From Peterkaempfera podocarpi (lineage in GTDB: Bacteria; Actinomycetota; Actinomycetes; Streptomycetales; Streptomycetaceae), in NCBI RefSeq assembly GCF_042466665.1, contig NZ_CP162102.1, positions 930,001 to 994,000 of the forward strand: 64,000 nucleotides of DNA, in the 5' to 3' direction. The number at the start of each line of letters is the position of its first letter. Position 1 is the stretch's first letter. The position numbers and the translations under genes were made by a program. Below are positions 17,698 through 26,130 of this stretch, piece after piece. The notes beneath the pieces are model-generated. The model searched no databases, had not been told where the DNA came from, and saw only the letters and a list, made by a program, of their open reading frames with translations.

Positions 17698-19029
17698 ATG
17701 ACGCCCCATGTCCCACGCTCGTTGATGTCGTTGGGTATCGCCGCGCTGCTGACGGCTGTCGCCGCCCCGGCCCAGGCTCAGGCAGCGGCCACGGCTCAGG
17801 AGACCACCGGCCACACCCTGCCTGCCGACACCCGGTTCTACGTCGATCCGGGCAGCGACGCTGCCAAGCAGGCCGTCACCGACCTGCGGCATCACAACCT
17901 CGCCGACGCCGAAGCCATGGCCGAACTCGCCACCTGGCCCGAAGCCCACTGGTTCACCGACGGCACCCCCGCCGAGGTGGAGGACCAGACGCGGTCCCTG
18001 GTCGGCCGCGCCGACCGCACCGGCACGGTTCCCGTCCTGGTCGCCTACAACATCCCCCTGCGGGACTGCTCCCAGTACTCGGCCGGGGGCGCGCAGTCCG
18101 ACGCGGACTACCAGGCCTGGATCGCCGGGCTGGCCCGCGGCATCGGCCGGAGCAGGGCACTGATCGTCCTGGAACCCGACGCCCTGGCCAACCTGCCCTC
18201 GGACTGCTCCGCCGACAGCGACCCCACGGAGGCGCTCACGGCGGGACGCATCGCGGACCTCAACTACGCGGTCGACGTCCTGGAACAGCAGCCGAACACG
18301 ACCGTCTACCTGGACGCGGGCAACAGCCACTGGCAGAGCGTGGGCGCCATCGCGCAGCGCCTGCTGCAGGCGGGGGTCGAGCGCACCCAGGGCTTCTCCC
18401 TGAACGTGTCCAACTACTTGTCCACCGACCTGCTGGACCACTACGGCACCTGGGTGTCGAACTGCGTCTGGTTCGCGAGCAAGGGTCCGGACTGGGCGCG
18501 CGGGCACGCGGACTGGTGCGCCAGCCAGTACTACTCCCCGGCCGCCCCCAACGACGGCCAGGCGGGGAACTCCGTCAACGCGGACGACCCCAGCACCTGG
18601 CACTGGACCGACCTGTGGTTCCAGCAGAACGTCGGCACCCCGCCCGCCGGCGAACTCGCCCACTTCGTCGTGGACACCAGCCGCAACGGGCAGGGCGTCT
18701 GGACTCCCCCGGCGGGCAAGTACGCCGGTGACCCGCAGGTCTGGTGCAATGCGCCCGGACGCGGCATCGGCGACCGCCCCACCGCCAACACCGGCTTCCC
18801 CCTCGCCGACGCCTACCTGTGGGTGAAGACCATCGGCCAGTCCGACGGTCAGTGCAACCGCAGCATCCCCGGGGGCACGGTCGACCCGGAGTACGGAATC
18901 GTCGACCCGGCCGCCGGCGCCTGGTGGCCCGAGCAGGCCCTGACGTTGGTGAACAACGCCAGCCCCGCCCTGGGCTTCGCCCCCTTGCCCCGGCCCCAGC
19001 ACAGTGCCTCTGCGGCCGGTATGAAGTAG
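17698..19029 (+). CDS. Secreted cellulase, GH6 (exoglucanase type)
   Basis: A 443-residue GH6 enzyme with a signal peptide (to about 27). Conserved segments are VAYNIPLRDCSQYSAGG, LIVLEPDALANL (catalytic Asp near 159), FVVDTSRNGQG and VKTIGQSDGQC. It is over 100 residues longer than the upstream GH6. The extra loops (PDWARGHADWCASQYYSPA, then WHWTDLWFQQNVG) resemble those that roof the active-site tunnel in cellobiohydrolases, so an exo-acting cellobiohydrolase is likely. It has no cellulose-binding module. ATG 17698 follows gagaagagaag. With the upstream gene it makes a probable endo/exo pair on one transcript. Confidence 0.92.
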   Translation: MTPHVPRSLMSLGIAALLTAVAAPAQAQAAATAQETTGHTLPADTRFYVDPGSDAAKQAVTDLRHHNLADAEAMAELATWPEAHWFTDGTPAEVEDQTRSLVGRADRTGTVPVLVAYNIPLRDCSQYSAGGAQSDADYQAWIAGLARGIGRSRALIVLEPDALANLPSDCSADSDPTEALTAGRIADLNYAVDVLEQQPNTTVYLDAGNSHWQSVGAIAQRLLQAGVERTQGFSLNVSNYLSTDLLDHYGTWVSNCVWFASKGPDWARGHADWCASQYYSPAAPNDGQAGNSVNADDPSTWHWTDLWFQQNVGTPPAGELAHFVVDTSRNGQGVWTPPAGKYAGDPQVWCNAPGRGIGDRPTANTGFPLADAYLWVKTIGQSDGQCNRSIPGGTVDPEYGIVDPAAGAWWPEQALTLVNNASPALGFAPLPRPQHSASAAGMK

Positions 19030-19116
19030 ACGGCGCCTCCGAGGGGCTGCCGAGGTCTGTCAGGGGCAGCGGTTCCCTCCGGCCGCCCCCGTTGAGCCCC
19101 ATGTCGTCCGTCGGAG

Positions 19117-19163
19117 ACCCCGCCGCACCACACACCCCGACCCGGGCCTCGGTGCGGCGGGGT
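19117..19163. terminator. 13-bp hairpin after the GH6 pair
   Basis: accccgccgcacc (19117-19129) is exactly complementary to ggtgcggcggggt (19151-19163), about 90 bp downstream of the second GH6 stop. It probably ends the cellulase transcript. Confidence 0.72.
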
Positions 19164-19447
19164 TTCGCGGGATGCCGCGCGCACCCGCAGCCCGCCCGGC
19201 ATCCGCACCCTGGCCCTGCCGGCGGCCCTGCAGGGTCTTGTCCCGCGATGTGCGCAAGCGCAGCGGGCGCAGTCACCCGCAGGCATCTGCCCAGGAGCCG
19301 GGCTCGGCCCCGGCCCGCCGGGTGAGGAGGACTGGCAGTGCGTGGGTTTGGGCCGGGGTGCGACTCCTGCCGCCGTGGGAAACACCCGGTGCCGTCCGGG
19401 GTGGCGCGTAGCCGGGCAGCGGCGGATGCTCCGGCCGGTCGGCGGCC

Positions 19448-19459
19448 GGAAGCGCTACC
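19448..19459. promoter_or_regulatory. LacI-type operator upstream of lacI
   Basis: ggaagcgctacc differs by one base from the perfect palindrome. It lies 126 bp before the start codon of the LacI-family regulator, consistent with autoregulation. The remainder of 19164-19584 shows no gene. Confidence 0.6.
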
Positions 19460-19584
19460 AGGTCCGGGCGCCGACCGACGGCGACGGCGTCCTGATCCGT
19501 CCTCGGGGCCACGTCTCGGGCCGCAGGGCACGTGGGACCATTGCCCTGTCGCCCGCCGTGTGAAGCCGAGGAGCAAGTCTTTCG

Positions 19585-20619
19585 ATGGAGCCGTCGCCCA
19601 GGCGCATGCCGACCCTCGACGAGGTGGCCCAACGAGCGGGTGTGTCCCGCACTGCTGCCTCACGCGCGATCAACAACGTCCCCCACGTGAGCCGGGCCAA
19701 ACGCGAGGCGGTCGAGCGGGCGGTACGCGAGCTGGGCTACGTGCCCAACCCCACCGCACGGGCACTGGCCACCCGGAAGGTCGGCGCGGTGGTGCTCGCC
19801 GCCTCCAGCGACGAGGCCGGGCTGTTCGCCGACCCCTTCTTCGCCGAGGTCGTCGTGGGCGTCAGCACGGCCCTGGAGCAGACCGACCTGGAGCTGATCC
19901 TGGTATTGGCGAACACCCCACGCGGCCGCGACCGCCTGCAGCGGATGGTCCGCTCCCGGCGGACCGACGGCATCATGCTGATGGCACTGCGCGGTGACGA
20001 CCCGCTGGGACGGCTGGGCGAGGAGTCCGGCATCCCGGTGGTCTTCGGCGGCCTGCCGCTGACCGGAGAGCCCCGCTGGTACGTCGACGCCGACAACAAG
20101 GGCGGGGCCAGACTGGCCGCCGAGCATGTGGTGCGTACCGGCAGGACCCGGCCGGTGATGATCACTGGCCAGGTGGACACCCGGGCCTCGGTCGCCCGTG
20201 AACAGGGGTTCAGCGAAGGTCTGACGCTGGCCGGCATCCCTCTGCTGGACGTCGTCTCCGGCGACTTCCTGGAAGAGAGGGGCGCCGAGGCCATGGAGCA
20301 ACTGCTTGATGCCCACCCGCAGCTGGACGCGGTCTTCACCGCTTCCGACGGAATGGCGATCGGCGCACTGCAGACCCTGAGCCGCCGGGGACGGCGGGTC
20401 CCGGAGGACGTGGCCGTGATCGGGTTCAACGACCTGGCCGGCGCCCGGTTCACCAACCCCCCGCTGACCACCGTCCACCAGCCGGTGAGAGCGCTGGGAC
20501 ACGAAATGGCGCGCATGCTGGTCAGCGCCATCGACGGGCAGGACCCCAGCCCGCTGATCCTGCCCACCCGACTGACCGTACGACAGTCCGCACCCGCCGC
20601 CTCCCCCGCCCCGCACTGA
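19585..20619 (+). CDS. LacI-family transcriptional repressor
   Basis: A 344-residue regulator. Residues 9-60 are the LacI helix-turn-helix and hinge (PTLDEVAQRAGVSRTAASRA, then NVPHVSRAKREAVERAVREL and GYVPNPTARALATRK). A periplasmic-binding-protein-like sensor domain follows (VFTASDGMAIGALQTL, VAVIGFNDLAGARF). It sits between the GH6 pair and the GH43 xylosidase. GGAAGCGCTTCC-type sites precede all three units, so it probably represses them until a cello- or xylo-oligosaccharide binds. ATG 19585 is preceded by gaggagcaag. It may be a CebR-like regulator, but the operator differs from TGGGAGCGCTCCCA. Confidence 0.92.
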   Translation: MEPSPRRMPTLDEVAQRAGVSRTAASRAINNVPHVSRAKREAVERAVRELGYVPNPTARALATRKVGAVVLAASSDEAGLFADPFFAEVVVGVSTALEQTDLELILVLANTPRGRDRLQRMVRSRRTDGIMLMALRGDDPLGRLGEESGIPVVFGGLPLTGEPRWYVDADNKGGARLAAEHVVRTGRTRPVMITGQVDTRASVAREQGFSEGLTLAGIPLLDVVSGDFLEERGAEAMEQLLDAHPQLDAVFTASDGMAIGALQTLSRRGRRVPEDVAVIGFNDLAGARFTNPPLTTVHQPVRALGHEMARMLVSAIDGQDPSPLILPTRLTVRQSAPAASPAPH

Positions 20620-20711
20620 GCACCCCACCACAAGCCACTCCCTCCACCAGCTGGAGGCCCGGCATGCCCCCGAACAGGCCGGCAAGCTGCAGACCATGGG
20701 ACCCCGACGCT

Positions 20712-20723
20712 GGAAGCGCTTCC
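20712..20723. promoter_or_regulatory. LacI-type operator upstream of the GH43 gene
   Basis: Perfect GGAAGCGCTTCC, with flanks ct and gg, 137 bp before the GH43 start codon in the 240-bp gap after lacI. It suggests GH43 has its own regulated promoter. Confidence 0.65.
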
Positions 20724-20859
20724 GGTGTCCCTGTCGACCTCGACATCACCGGTGCCGAGAACCGCGCCCGCGATCATCACGCACCACTCGTGCGAGTCAT
20801 GCCACACCTCCTGACCACCAACACCGGCAAACACCGGCATCCCGAAGGGATCACGCCCT

Positions 20860-22377
20860 GTGCGGACGTACGACAACCCCGTGATCAGCGGGTTCCACCC
20901 CGATCCCAGCGTCTGCAGGGTCGATGACGACTACTACCTGGTGTGCTCCAGCTTCGAGTACTTCCCCGGACTGCCGATCTTCCACAGCAGGGACCTGGTG
21001 CACTGGCGGCAGATCGGCAACGTGCTCGACCGCCCCGGGCAGCTGCCGCTGCCCGGCGCCATGGCCTCCCGTGGTCTCTACGCCCCCACGATCCGCCACC
21101 ACGACGGCCTCTTCTGGGTGATCAACACCAATGTCAGCGGCGGTGGCAACTACATCGTGACCGCTGAACAGCCGGAGGGTCCCTGGTCGGACCCGGTGTG
21201 GATCGACCTCCCCGGGATCGACCCGGACCTGGCGTGGGAGGAGGACGGCACCTGCTGGTGCACGTTCACCGTGCCCGGCATCCACATGGCGCGGATCGAC
21301 CCGGTCAAGGGCGAGGTGCTGGAGGGGCCCTTCCCCACCTGGTCGGGCACCGGCCTCAAATGGCCCGAGGCCCCACACCTGTACCGCATCGGCGACTGGT
21401 GGTACCTGCTGATCGCCGAGGGCGGCACCGAACGCGGCCATGCCGTATCCATCGCCCGCGCACGCTCGCCGCGCGGCCCCTGGGAAAGCGCACCCGCCAA
21501 CCCCGTGCTGTCCCACAGCGGCACCGACCGGCCCATCCAGAGCACTGGCCACGCCGACCTGGTCACGGCGCCCGACGGCACCTGGTGGATGGTGCTGCTC
21601 GGCACCCGGCCCCGCGGCTACACGCCCAACTTCCAGGTGCTCGGCCGCGAAACCTTCCTCACCCCCGTCGAATGGGACGAGAACGGCTGGCCCGTTGTGG
21701 CACCCGTACCCGAGCGCCACCCCGTGCCCGACGGCATCTGGCACCCCTTCCCCGCCCTGCCTGCTCGCGACGACTTCGACGCACCCGCGCTCGCCCCGCA
21801 CTGGATCTCGCCCTACACCCGCCCCGACAGCTCCTGGTCACTGACCGAGCGCTCCGGCTGGCTCACCCTCACCGCCACCGGCCCCACCCTCGACCGCCCC
21901 GGCTACACCTTTGTCGGCCGCCGCCAGCAGCACCACGACTGCCGTGCCGCGGCCCTGCTCGACCCGGGCACCGGACGGGGCGGCCTGAGCGTGCGCATGG
22001 ACGAGGCCCACCACTACGACCTCGAAGTCGGTGACGGGCAAGTCAGTGTGATCGCGCGCATCGGTCCGCTGCGCCAGACCGTGGCCCGCCACCCGGCGCC
22101 TCCCGGCCCGCTCACCCTCACCGTGACGATCCGCACCACTGACATCGTGTCCCCCTCCCCCGAATGCGCCGTCATCGAGCCCATCGGCCCCGACACCATC
22201 GCCTTCTGGATCGGCGATCCCGACGCGCCTGGCGCGCAGCCACTCGCCGAACTGGAGGGGCGCTACCTCTCCACCGAGGTCGCAACCGGCTTCACAGGAC
22301 GCGTCATCGGCATGTACACAACCGACGGCACCGTCGCGTTCGACTGGTTCCACTACACTCCCAAACCCTCCGCCTGA
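20860..22377 (+). CDS. Intracellular beta-xylosidase/arabinofuranosidase, GH43
   Basis: A 505-residue enzyme without a signal peptide. The N-terminal propeller starts NPVISGFHPDPSVCRVDDDY (the Asp is the GH43 base) and continues HSRDLVHWRQIGNVL and GLYAPTIRHHDGLFWVINTN. The acid region is TGLKWPEAPHLYRIG. The C-terminal ~180 residues form a DUF1349-like jelly roll (FVGRRQQHHDC; GFTGRVIGMYTTDGTVAF) typical of xylosidases acting on short xylooligosaccharides. GTG 20860 follows gaaggga. It would finish, inside the cell, the breakdown begun by the secreted GH10 and GH62 enzymes. Confidence 0.93.
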   Translation: MRTYDNPVISGFHPDPSVCRVDDDYYLVCSSFEYFPGLPIFHSRDLVHWRQIGNVLDRPGQLPLPGAMASRGLYAPTIRHHDGLFWVINTNVSGGGNYIVTAEQPEGPWSDPVWIDLPGIDPDLAWEEDGTCWCTFTVPGIHMARIDPVKGEVLEGPFPTWSGTGLKWPEAPHLYRIGDWWYLLIAEGGTERGHAVSIARARSPRGPWESAPANPVLSHSGTDRPIQSTGHADLVTAPDGTWWMVLLGTRPRGYTPNFQVLGRETFLTPVEWDENGWPVVAPVPERHPVPDGIWHPFPALPARDDFDAPALAPHWISPYTRPDSSWSLTERSGWLTLTATGPTLDRPGYTFVGRRQQHHDCRAAALLDPGTGRGGLSVRMDEAHHYDLEVGDGQVSVIARIGPLRQTVARHPAPPGPLTLTVTIRTTDIVSPSPECAVIEPIGPDTIAFWIGDPDAPGAQPLAELEGRYLSTEVATGFTGRVIGMYTTDGTVAFDWFHYTPKPSA

Positions 22378-22577
22378 AGCTCGACTCCGCGTCAAGGGGT
22401 CCGGCACATCATCGTCCTGCCGCTCCGACAGGTGAGGACCCGCAGCCAGGCGCCGGGCGGCCCCGGCCCGAGCCGCGGTGGAGGGCGCCGTGCGGCGCTC
22501 GGGCATGACCGGGCAACCACACACACGGATGCACACCCGAGCCGCCCCGATTCCCACTCGACCCTCCATCGAGAAAA

Positions 22578-22620
22578 ACGAATGTTCGTCTTGACGCGAG
22601 TCCTGCCCGTACCGCAGGAT
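22578..22620 (+). promoter_or_regulatory. Patatin promoter with overlapping ACGAATGTTCGT operator
   Basis: acgaatgttcgt (22578-22589) is followed after one base by TTGACG (22591-22596), an 18-base spacer and CAGGAT (22615-22620). The identical layout and nearly identical sequence precede the YhgE-like gene at 26044, and a diverged copy precedes the tetR at 28765. Confidence 0.68.
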
Positions 22621-22667
22621 GGGCACCGCAAAAAAGAATGATTGTTCCGGGAAGCGAAGGAGGCGAC

Positions 22668-23579
22668 ATGGAGACCATGCGAACCCCCGAGTTGGCGACG
22701 ACGCCGCGTCGGGTTCCTCGGGGCGACGGTGCGCTCGCCGCCCCTGCGACGGCTGAGCCCGCACCGCCCCGCACCGTGGCATTCGTGCTGCAGGGCGGTG
22801 GCAGCCTGAGTGCACCGCAAGTCGGCGCGCTGCGGGCGCTGACGCAGGCGGGGATCACCCCCGATCTCATCGTGGGCTCTTCGGCCGGCGCCTTGAACGG
22901 CGCTGCCTTCGCCGCCGACCCGAGCATCGAGGGCATCGACCGGCTGGAAGCGTTGTGGCTCAGCATCAAGCGGCGGCATGTAGCGCCGTTTTCTCTGCGG
23001 ACCCTGATCAAGGCCTCGACGGGCCGGGGCGAGGCGGCGGTCTCGAGCACGGCGCTGCAGCAGTTGCTGCAGTTCGGGATCGGAGTCGGCCGACTTGAGG
23101 ACGCCGCCGTGCCGCTGCACGTCGTGGCCACTGATGTCGACACGGGCGCTCCGGTCGTCATGTCCCGGGGCGACGCCGTTTCGGCGCTGCTCGCCTCGGC
23201 GGCCTTCCCCGGCCTGTATCCCCCGGTACGCGTCGGACAGCACCGACTCGTCGACGGCGGTGTATCGGCGGACACGCCCGTCCTCCAGGCGGAAGCACTC
23301 GGCGCGACCACCATCTACGTACTGCCCGCCGCGGTGACGAACACGACCGGCCGTCAGGCGCACGCGGCCCTGCTCTCCGCCCATCGGGCCCTGTGCCAGA
23401 TCCTGGCGGAGCGCGAGCGGCGGGATGTGGCAGCGGTCCGCGGGTCGGTGCTGCGGCTACCCACGGCCACCACCCCGGTGGCCAACCTCATCGACTTCCG
23501 CGACACCTCGCGGCTGATCCAGGTCGGCTACTCGCTCACCCAGGACTGGCTTGCCCAGCAGCCTGCCGCTGCGGCGTGA
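22668..23579 (+). CDS. Patatin-like phospholipase
   Basis: A 303-residue lipid acyl hydrolase. The oxyanion loop is FVLQGGGSLSAPQVGALRAL, the nucleophile elbow GSSAGALNGA (Ser near residue 70), and the catalytic Asp lies in HRLVDGGVSADTPV. No signal peptide is seen, so it probably acts at the inner face of the membrane or on cytoplasmic lipids. ATG 22668 is preceded by an ideal gaaggagg; the upstream ATG 22638 is not. Its promoter carries the palindrome shared with the YhgE-like gene and tetR, so the TetR protein at 28163 is its likely repressor. Confidence 0.9.
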   Translation: METMRTPELATTPRRVPRGDGALAAPATAEPAPPRTVAFVLQGGGSLSAPQVGALRALTQAGITPDLIVGSSAGALNGAAFAADPSIEGIDRLEALWLSIKRRHVAPFSLRTLIKASTGRGEAAVSSTALQQLLQFGIGVGRLEDAAVPLHVVATDVDTGAPVVMSRGDAVSALLASAAFPGLYPPVRVGQHRLVDGGVSADTPVLQAEALGATTIYVLPAAVTNTTGRQAHAALLSAHRALCQILAERERRDVAAVRGSVLRLPTATTPVANLIDFRDTSRLIQVGYSLTQDWLAQQPAAAA

Positions 23580-23599
23580 GGACGCCTGACAGCCGGCCT

Positions 23600-23975
23600 G
23601 GTCTCTGGCGTTTCCCCGCCACCCCGCCTCAGCTCCTTCCCCACGGGGACATCCACGACATCGTGGCCGATGTCCAATGACGGGGGTGGTGGAGCGGGCA
23701 GACCGGTGCGCCGCAGGGGTCCGGCAACCTGGTCGACGAGTACGCGGCCATGCCGTCTCTCCACGCCGGCTGGGCCCTGTGGTCGGGGTGGCTCCGCTTC
23801 GGGCTCGCTCGCCGGAAGATCGTGAGGGGACACGGCCTCGCCCATCCCATTCTCACCACCCTGGTGGTGGTCCCAACGGCAACCACTATCTCGCGGATGC
23901 CATCGCCGGCGGCCTCCTCATCGCGCTCGTCGGCCTGCTCATCGGCCTCGTTCACCCCGTCGCCGGCCACGTCAC
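23600..23975 (+). pseudogene. Decayed PAP2-family phosphatase
   Basis: Frame 2 reads LLPHGDIHDIVADVQ, a stop (TGA at about 23678), then GWWSGQTGAPQGSGNLVDEY and AAMPSLHAGWALWSGW. The last is the PSLH motif of PAP2 phosphatases. Around 23870 the frame shifts and the other conserved block GNHYLADAIAGGLLIALVGL continues in frame 1. A PAP2 lipid phosphatase has been broken by one stop and one frameshift. The N-terminal third is missing. It lies inside the putative lipid regulon, between patatin and the YbhN-like gene. Confidence 0.78.
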
Positions 23976-24086
23976 GGTGCCGACGGGCCGACCGCGTACG
24001 GCCAGGCGCGGCGCCCGGAACGCCGCCGCCGCTGCCTGCGCAGATCAGCCAAGTTCCCGCACAAGGCTTCGTCGAGGTAGCCCACC

Positions 24087-24683
24087 GTGATCCTTTATCC
24101 CCTGCCCCCGCCTCCGGACGACAACGAGGACCGCTCGGGCGCCGAACGCCGGCTGCCCGACAGCAGATACGGCAACGGCGGGTCCGGCAGCTGGCTGCGC
24201 AGCCGCTGTCGCGGCAGAGGCTCCGCACACCTGCTGCTGCATCTCGGGGAAGCGTTCCTCATCGACCATGGCTCCAAAGGACCGACAGGAGGCCTGGTGC
24301 GCTTCCGGGTGTCGGACACCGTCGAACAGCGCCGCCCCCGAAGCTCCTGGCGGACGGAGGTGGGGCGTCAACTCGCGGGCTCCGGCGGCGAGCTGCGGCT
24401 GGTCCGCAACTACGCCGGCGCCAGGGCAACCACCCACGACGACGCCCTCATTGCCATACTCACGCTCAACGGCATCACCGACGCGGCACCCCTGGCGCGT
24501 CTGGACATCTCGGACCCGCTCCCGTACGTCGCCGGGAGTGCCTCTGGGCATGCCGCAGCCGTCGGTGTGGACATACATTTCTTCGCGGGCTTGTGGAACC
24601 TCGCAATGCCGGCACGCACGCGGTGCCGGGTGCACCTGGAGGCCCCCCTGCGACTCCTGCCCGACTGGCCCGTGCCGTCATGA
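24087..24683 (+). CDS. Hypothetical protein coupled to the YbhN-like gene
   Basis: A 198-residue frame from GTG 24087, with a modest gagg site. Its stop overlaps the next gene's start as ATGA (24680-24683), the mark of translational coupling. There is no signal peptide or membrane segment. Segments such as HLLLHLGEAFLIDHGS and RATTHDDALIAILTLNGITD look protein-like, but I recognise no family. The N-terminal 40 residues are Arg/Gly/Pro-rich, so the true start could be later. It could also be debris beyond the PAP2 remnant. Confidence 0.5.
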   Translation: MILYPLPPPPDDNEDRSGAERRLPDSRYGNGGSGSWLRSRCRGRGSAHLLLHLGEAFLIDHGSKGPTGGLVRFRVSDTVEQRRPRSSWRTEVGRQLAGSGGELRLVRNYAGARATTHDDALIAILTLNGITDAAPLARLDISDPLPYVAGSASGHAAAVGVDIHFFAGLWNLAMPARTRCRVHLEAPLRLLPDWPVPS

Positions 24684-25825
24684 GCAGCGCACATGAGACG
24701 CAGGCCGACGACGGGAATCCAGGCATCGAGGCAGACCGCAGGACGAGGCAGGCGCATCGGGCGACCCGCGACATCACCACCGTGCTGCGCGTGCGCCGAC
24801 GTACCGCGCTGGTCACAGGTGCCGTCGTCGTGGTCCTTGTCGCCGAGGTGGTGATGGTCGCACCTCACGCACACCAGGCTGCGGGACATCTGGCCCATGC
24901 CCGCCTCAGGTGGATCCCGCCTGCTCTCGCCTGCGAAATGGTTTCCATGATGACGTTCGCCCGCCTGCAACGGCACGCGCTGGGTGTCGGCGGACTGCGC
25001 GTCAGGCTCGGTTCCGTCGCCGCCACGGTGTTCGCGGGCAACGCTGTCGGCGCGACCTTGCCCGGCGGAAGCCTGGCCTCGATCACCTACCGGACGCGCC
25101 GCATGCGCTCCTGGGGCGCCAGCGCGCCGCAAATCGGTTTCACGCATGCAGCCACCGGCATTCTGAGCACAATTGCGCTCGCTCTGATCGCCGGCGTGGG
25201 TCACGTTCTCGCAGGGGACAGCTCGCAACTCCGGCCCGTCGCGGTCCACGTCGGGGTGATCTGCGCCCTCACCAGCGGCGCGCTTGCGTTGGTCCACCAC
25301 CCTGCCGTGCTGCGTCGGCCCGTGCGCGCCGTCCATCGCCTGGTGCGCAGGCTGCGCCGCGGCGCCTTGGACCAGACGTCGGCCGATCGGCTGCTCGACG
25401 AATTGGCTGCCATGCAGCCACCGGCCCGATTCTGGGCGCGGGGGCTCGTCCTGGCCCTGCTCAACTGGAGCGGTGATTTCGTGTGCCTGCTCGCCGCATG
25501 CCATGCGGTCGGGGCTTCACCCGCGTTGAGTACGGCGTTGTTCGCCTACATCGCCGGGATGACAGCCGCGTCAGCCATGCCGCTGCTGCCCGCGGGGATC
25601 GGCACCCTCGACGCGGCCCTGGTCCTCACCCTTCACCACGGTGGCGTACCCGCCACGATCGCCATGGCCGCCGATCTCCTTTTTCGGACGATCACCCCCG
25701 GGCTGGTCACTGTCGCCGGATCCGCCCTGCTGATTCGACAGCGTCGACAGGCAGCCCACGCGAAGAGTGTGCGCAGCGGCTGCCATGACGACCGGCCCTG
25801 TCCGCACCCCTCTCTGCGAGCGTGA
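24680..25825 (+). CDS. YbhN/UPF0104-family membrane protein (LPG synthase-like TM domain)
   Basis: A 381-residue integral membrane protein with about eight hydrophobic segments, starting TALVTGAVVVVLVAEVVMVA. It matches the membrane part of lysylphosphatidylglycerol synthases and the YbhN family: FAGNAVGATLPGGSLASITY and the late motif AGMTAASAMPLLPAGIGTLD. The cytoplasmic aminoacyl-transferase domain of MprF is absent, so a lipid-flipping or lipid-handling role is more likely than lysine transfer. The ATG overlaps the previous stop (ATGA). It sits downstream of a patatin and a dead PAP2 gene, supporting a lipid theme. Confidence 0.82.
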   Translation: MSSAHETQADDGNPGIEADRRTRQAHRATRDITTVLRVRRRTALVTGAVVVVLVAEVVMVAPHAHQAAGHLAHARLRWIPPALACEMVSMMTFARLQRHALGVGGLRVRLGSVAATVFAGNAVGATLPGGSLASITYRTRRMRSWGASAPQIGFTHAATGILSTIALALIAGVGHVLAGDSSQLRPVAVHVGVICALTSGALALVHHPAVLRRPVRAVHRLVRRLRRGALDQTSADRLLDELAAMQPPARFWARGLVLALLNWSGDFVCLLAACHAVGASPALSTALFAYIAGMTAASAMPLLPAGIGTLDAALVLTLHHGGVPATIAMAADLLFRTITPGLVTVAGSALLIRQRRQAAHAKSVRSGCHDDRPCPHPSLRA

Positions 25826-26043
25826 TCCCGACCACATCCGACCGCAGGACATCGACACGCAGGACTGCGCTCAGCCGACAGCGAAGGGACCGCCTGCCAC
25901 CTGTCTGCGGCCGGCCGCTCTCCTGGCGCCTGCCCTTGGCTGACCTGGGCGAGGACGGAGCGCAGAGCCGCGTCGGCAAGGCCCTGAGCGGCCGACCGGC
26001 ACGGCCATCACCCCCTCGCCTCCGCAGTCGCCCCTCTAAAAAA

Positions 26044-26085
26044 ACGAATATTCGTCTTGATGTTTTCCCATGACCGCGCCAGACT
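26044..26085 (+). promoter_or_regulatory. YhgE-like gene promoter with ACGAATATTCGT operator
   Basis: The perfect palindrome acgaatattcgt (26044-26055) is followed after one base by TTGATG (26057-26062), 17 bases and CAGACT (26080-26085). A second related element, aatgatcattcgtc, lies at about 26100-26113. The arrangement copies that at 22578. Upstream, 25826-26043 contains no gene. Confidence 0.7.
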
Positions 26086-26130
26086 GGAGCAGTGATAAAA
26101 ATGATCATTCGTCTTTTTAGAGGCAAGGCC

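Noticed and set aside
23750..24679. Upstream extension of the YbhN-like frame
   Set aside because: It joins the PAP2 remnant and antisense-like sequence to the membrane protein by chance; the ATGA overlap at 24680 gives a better start.
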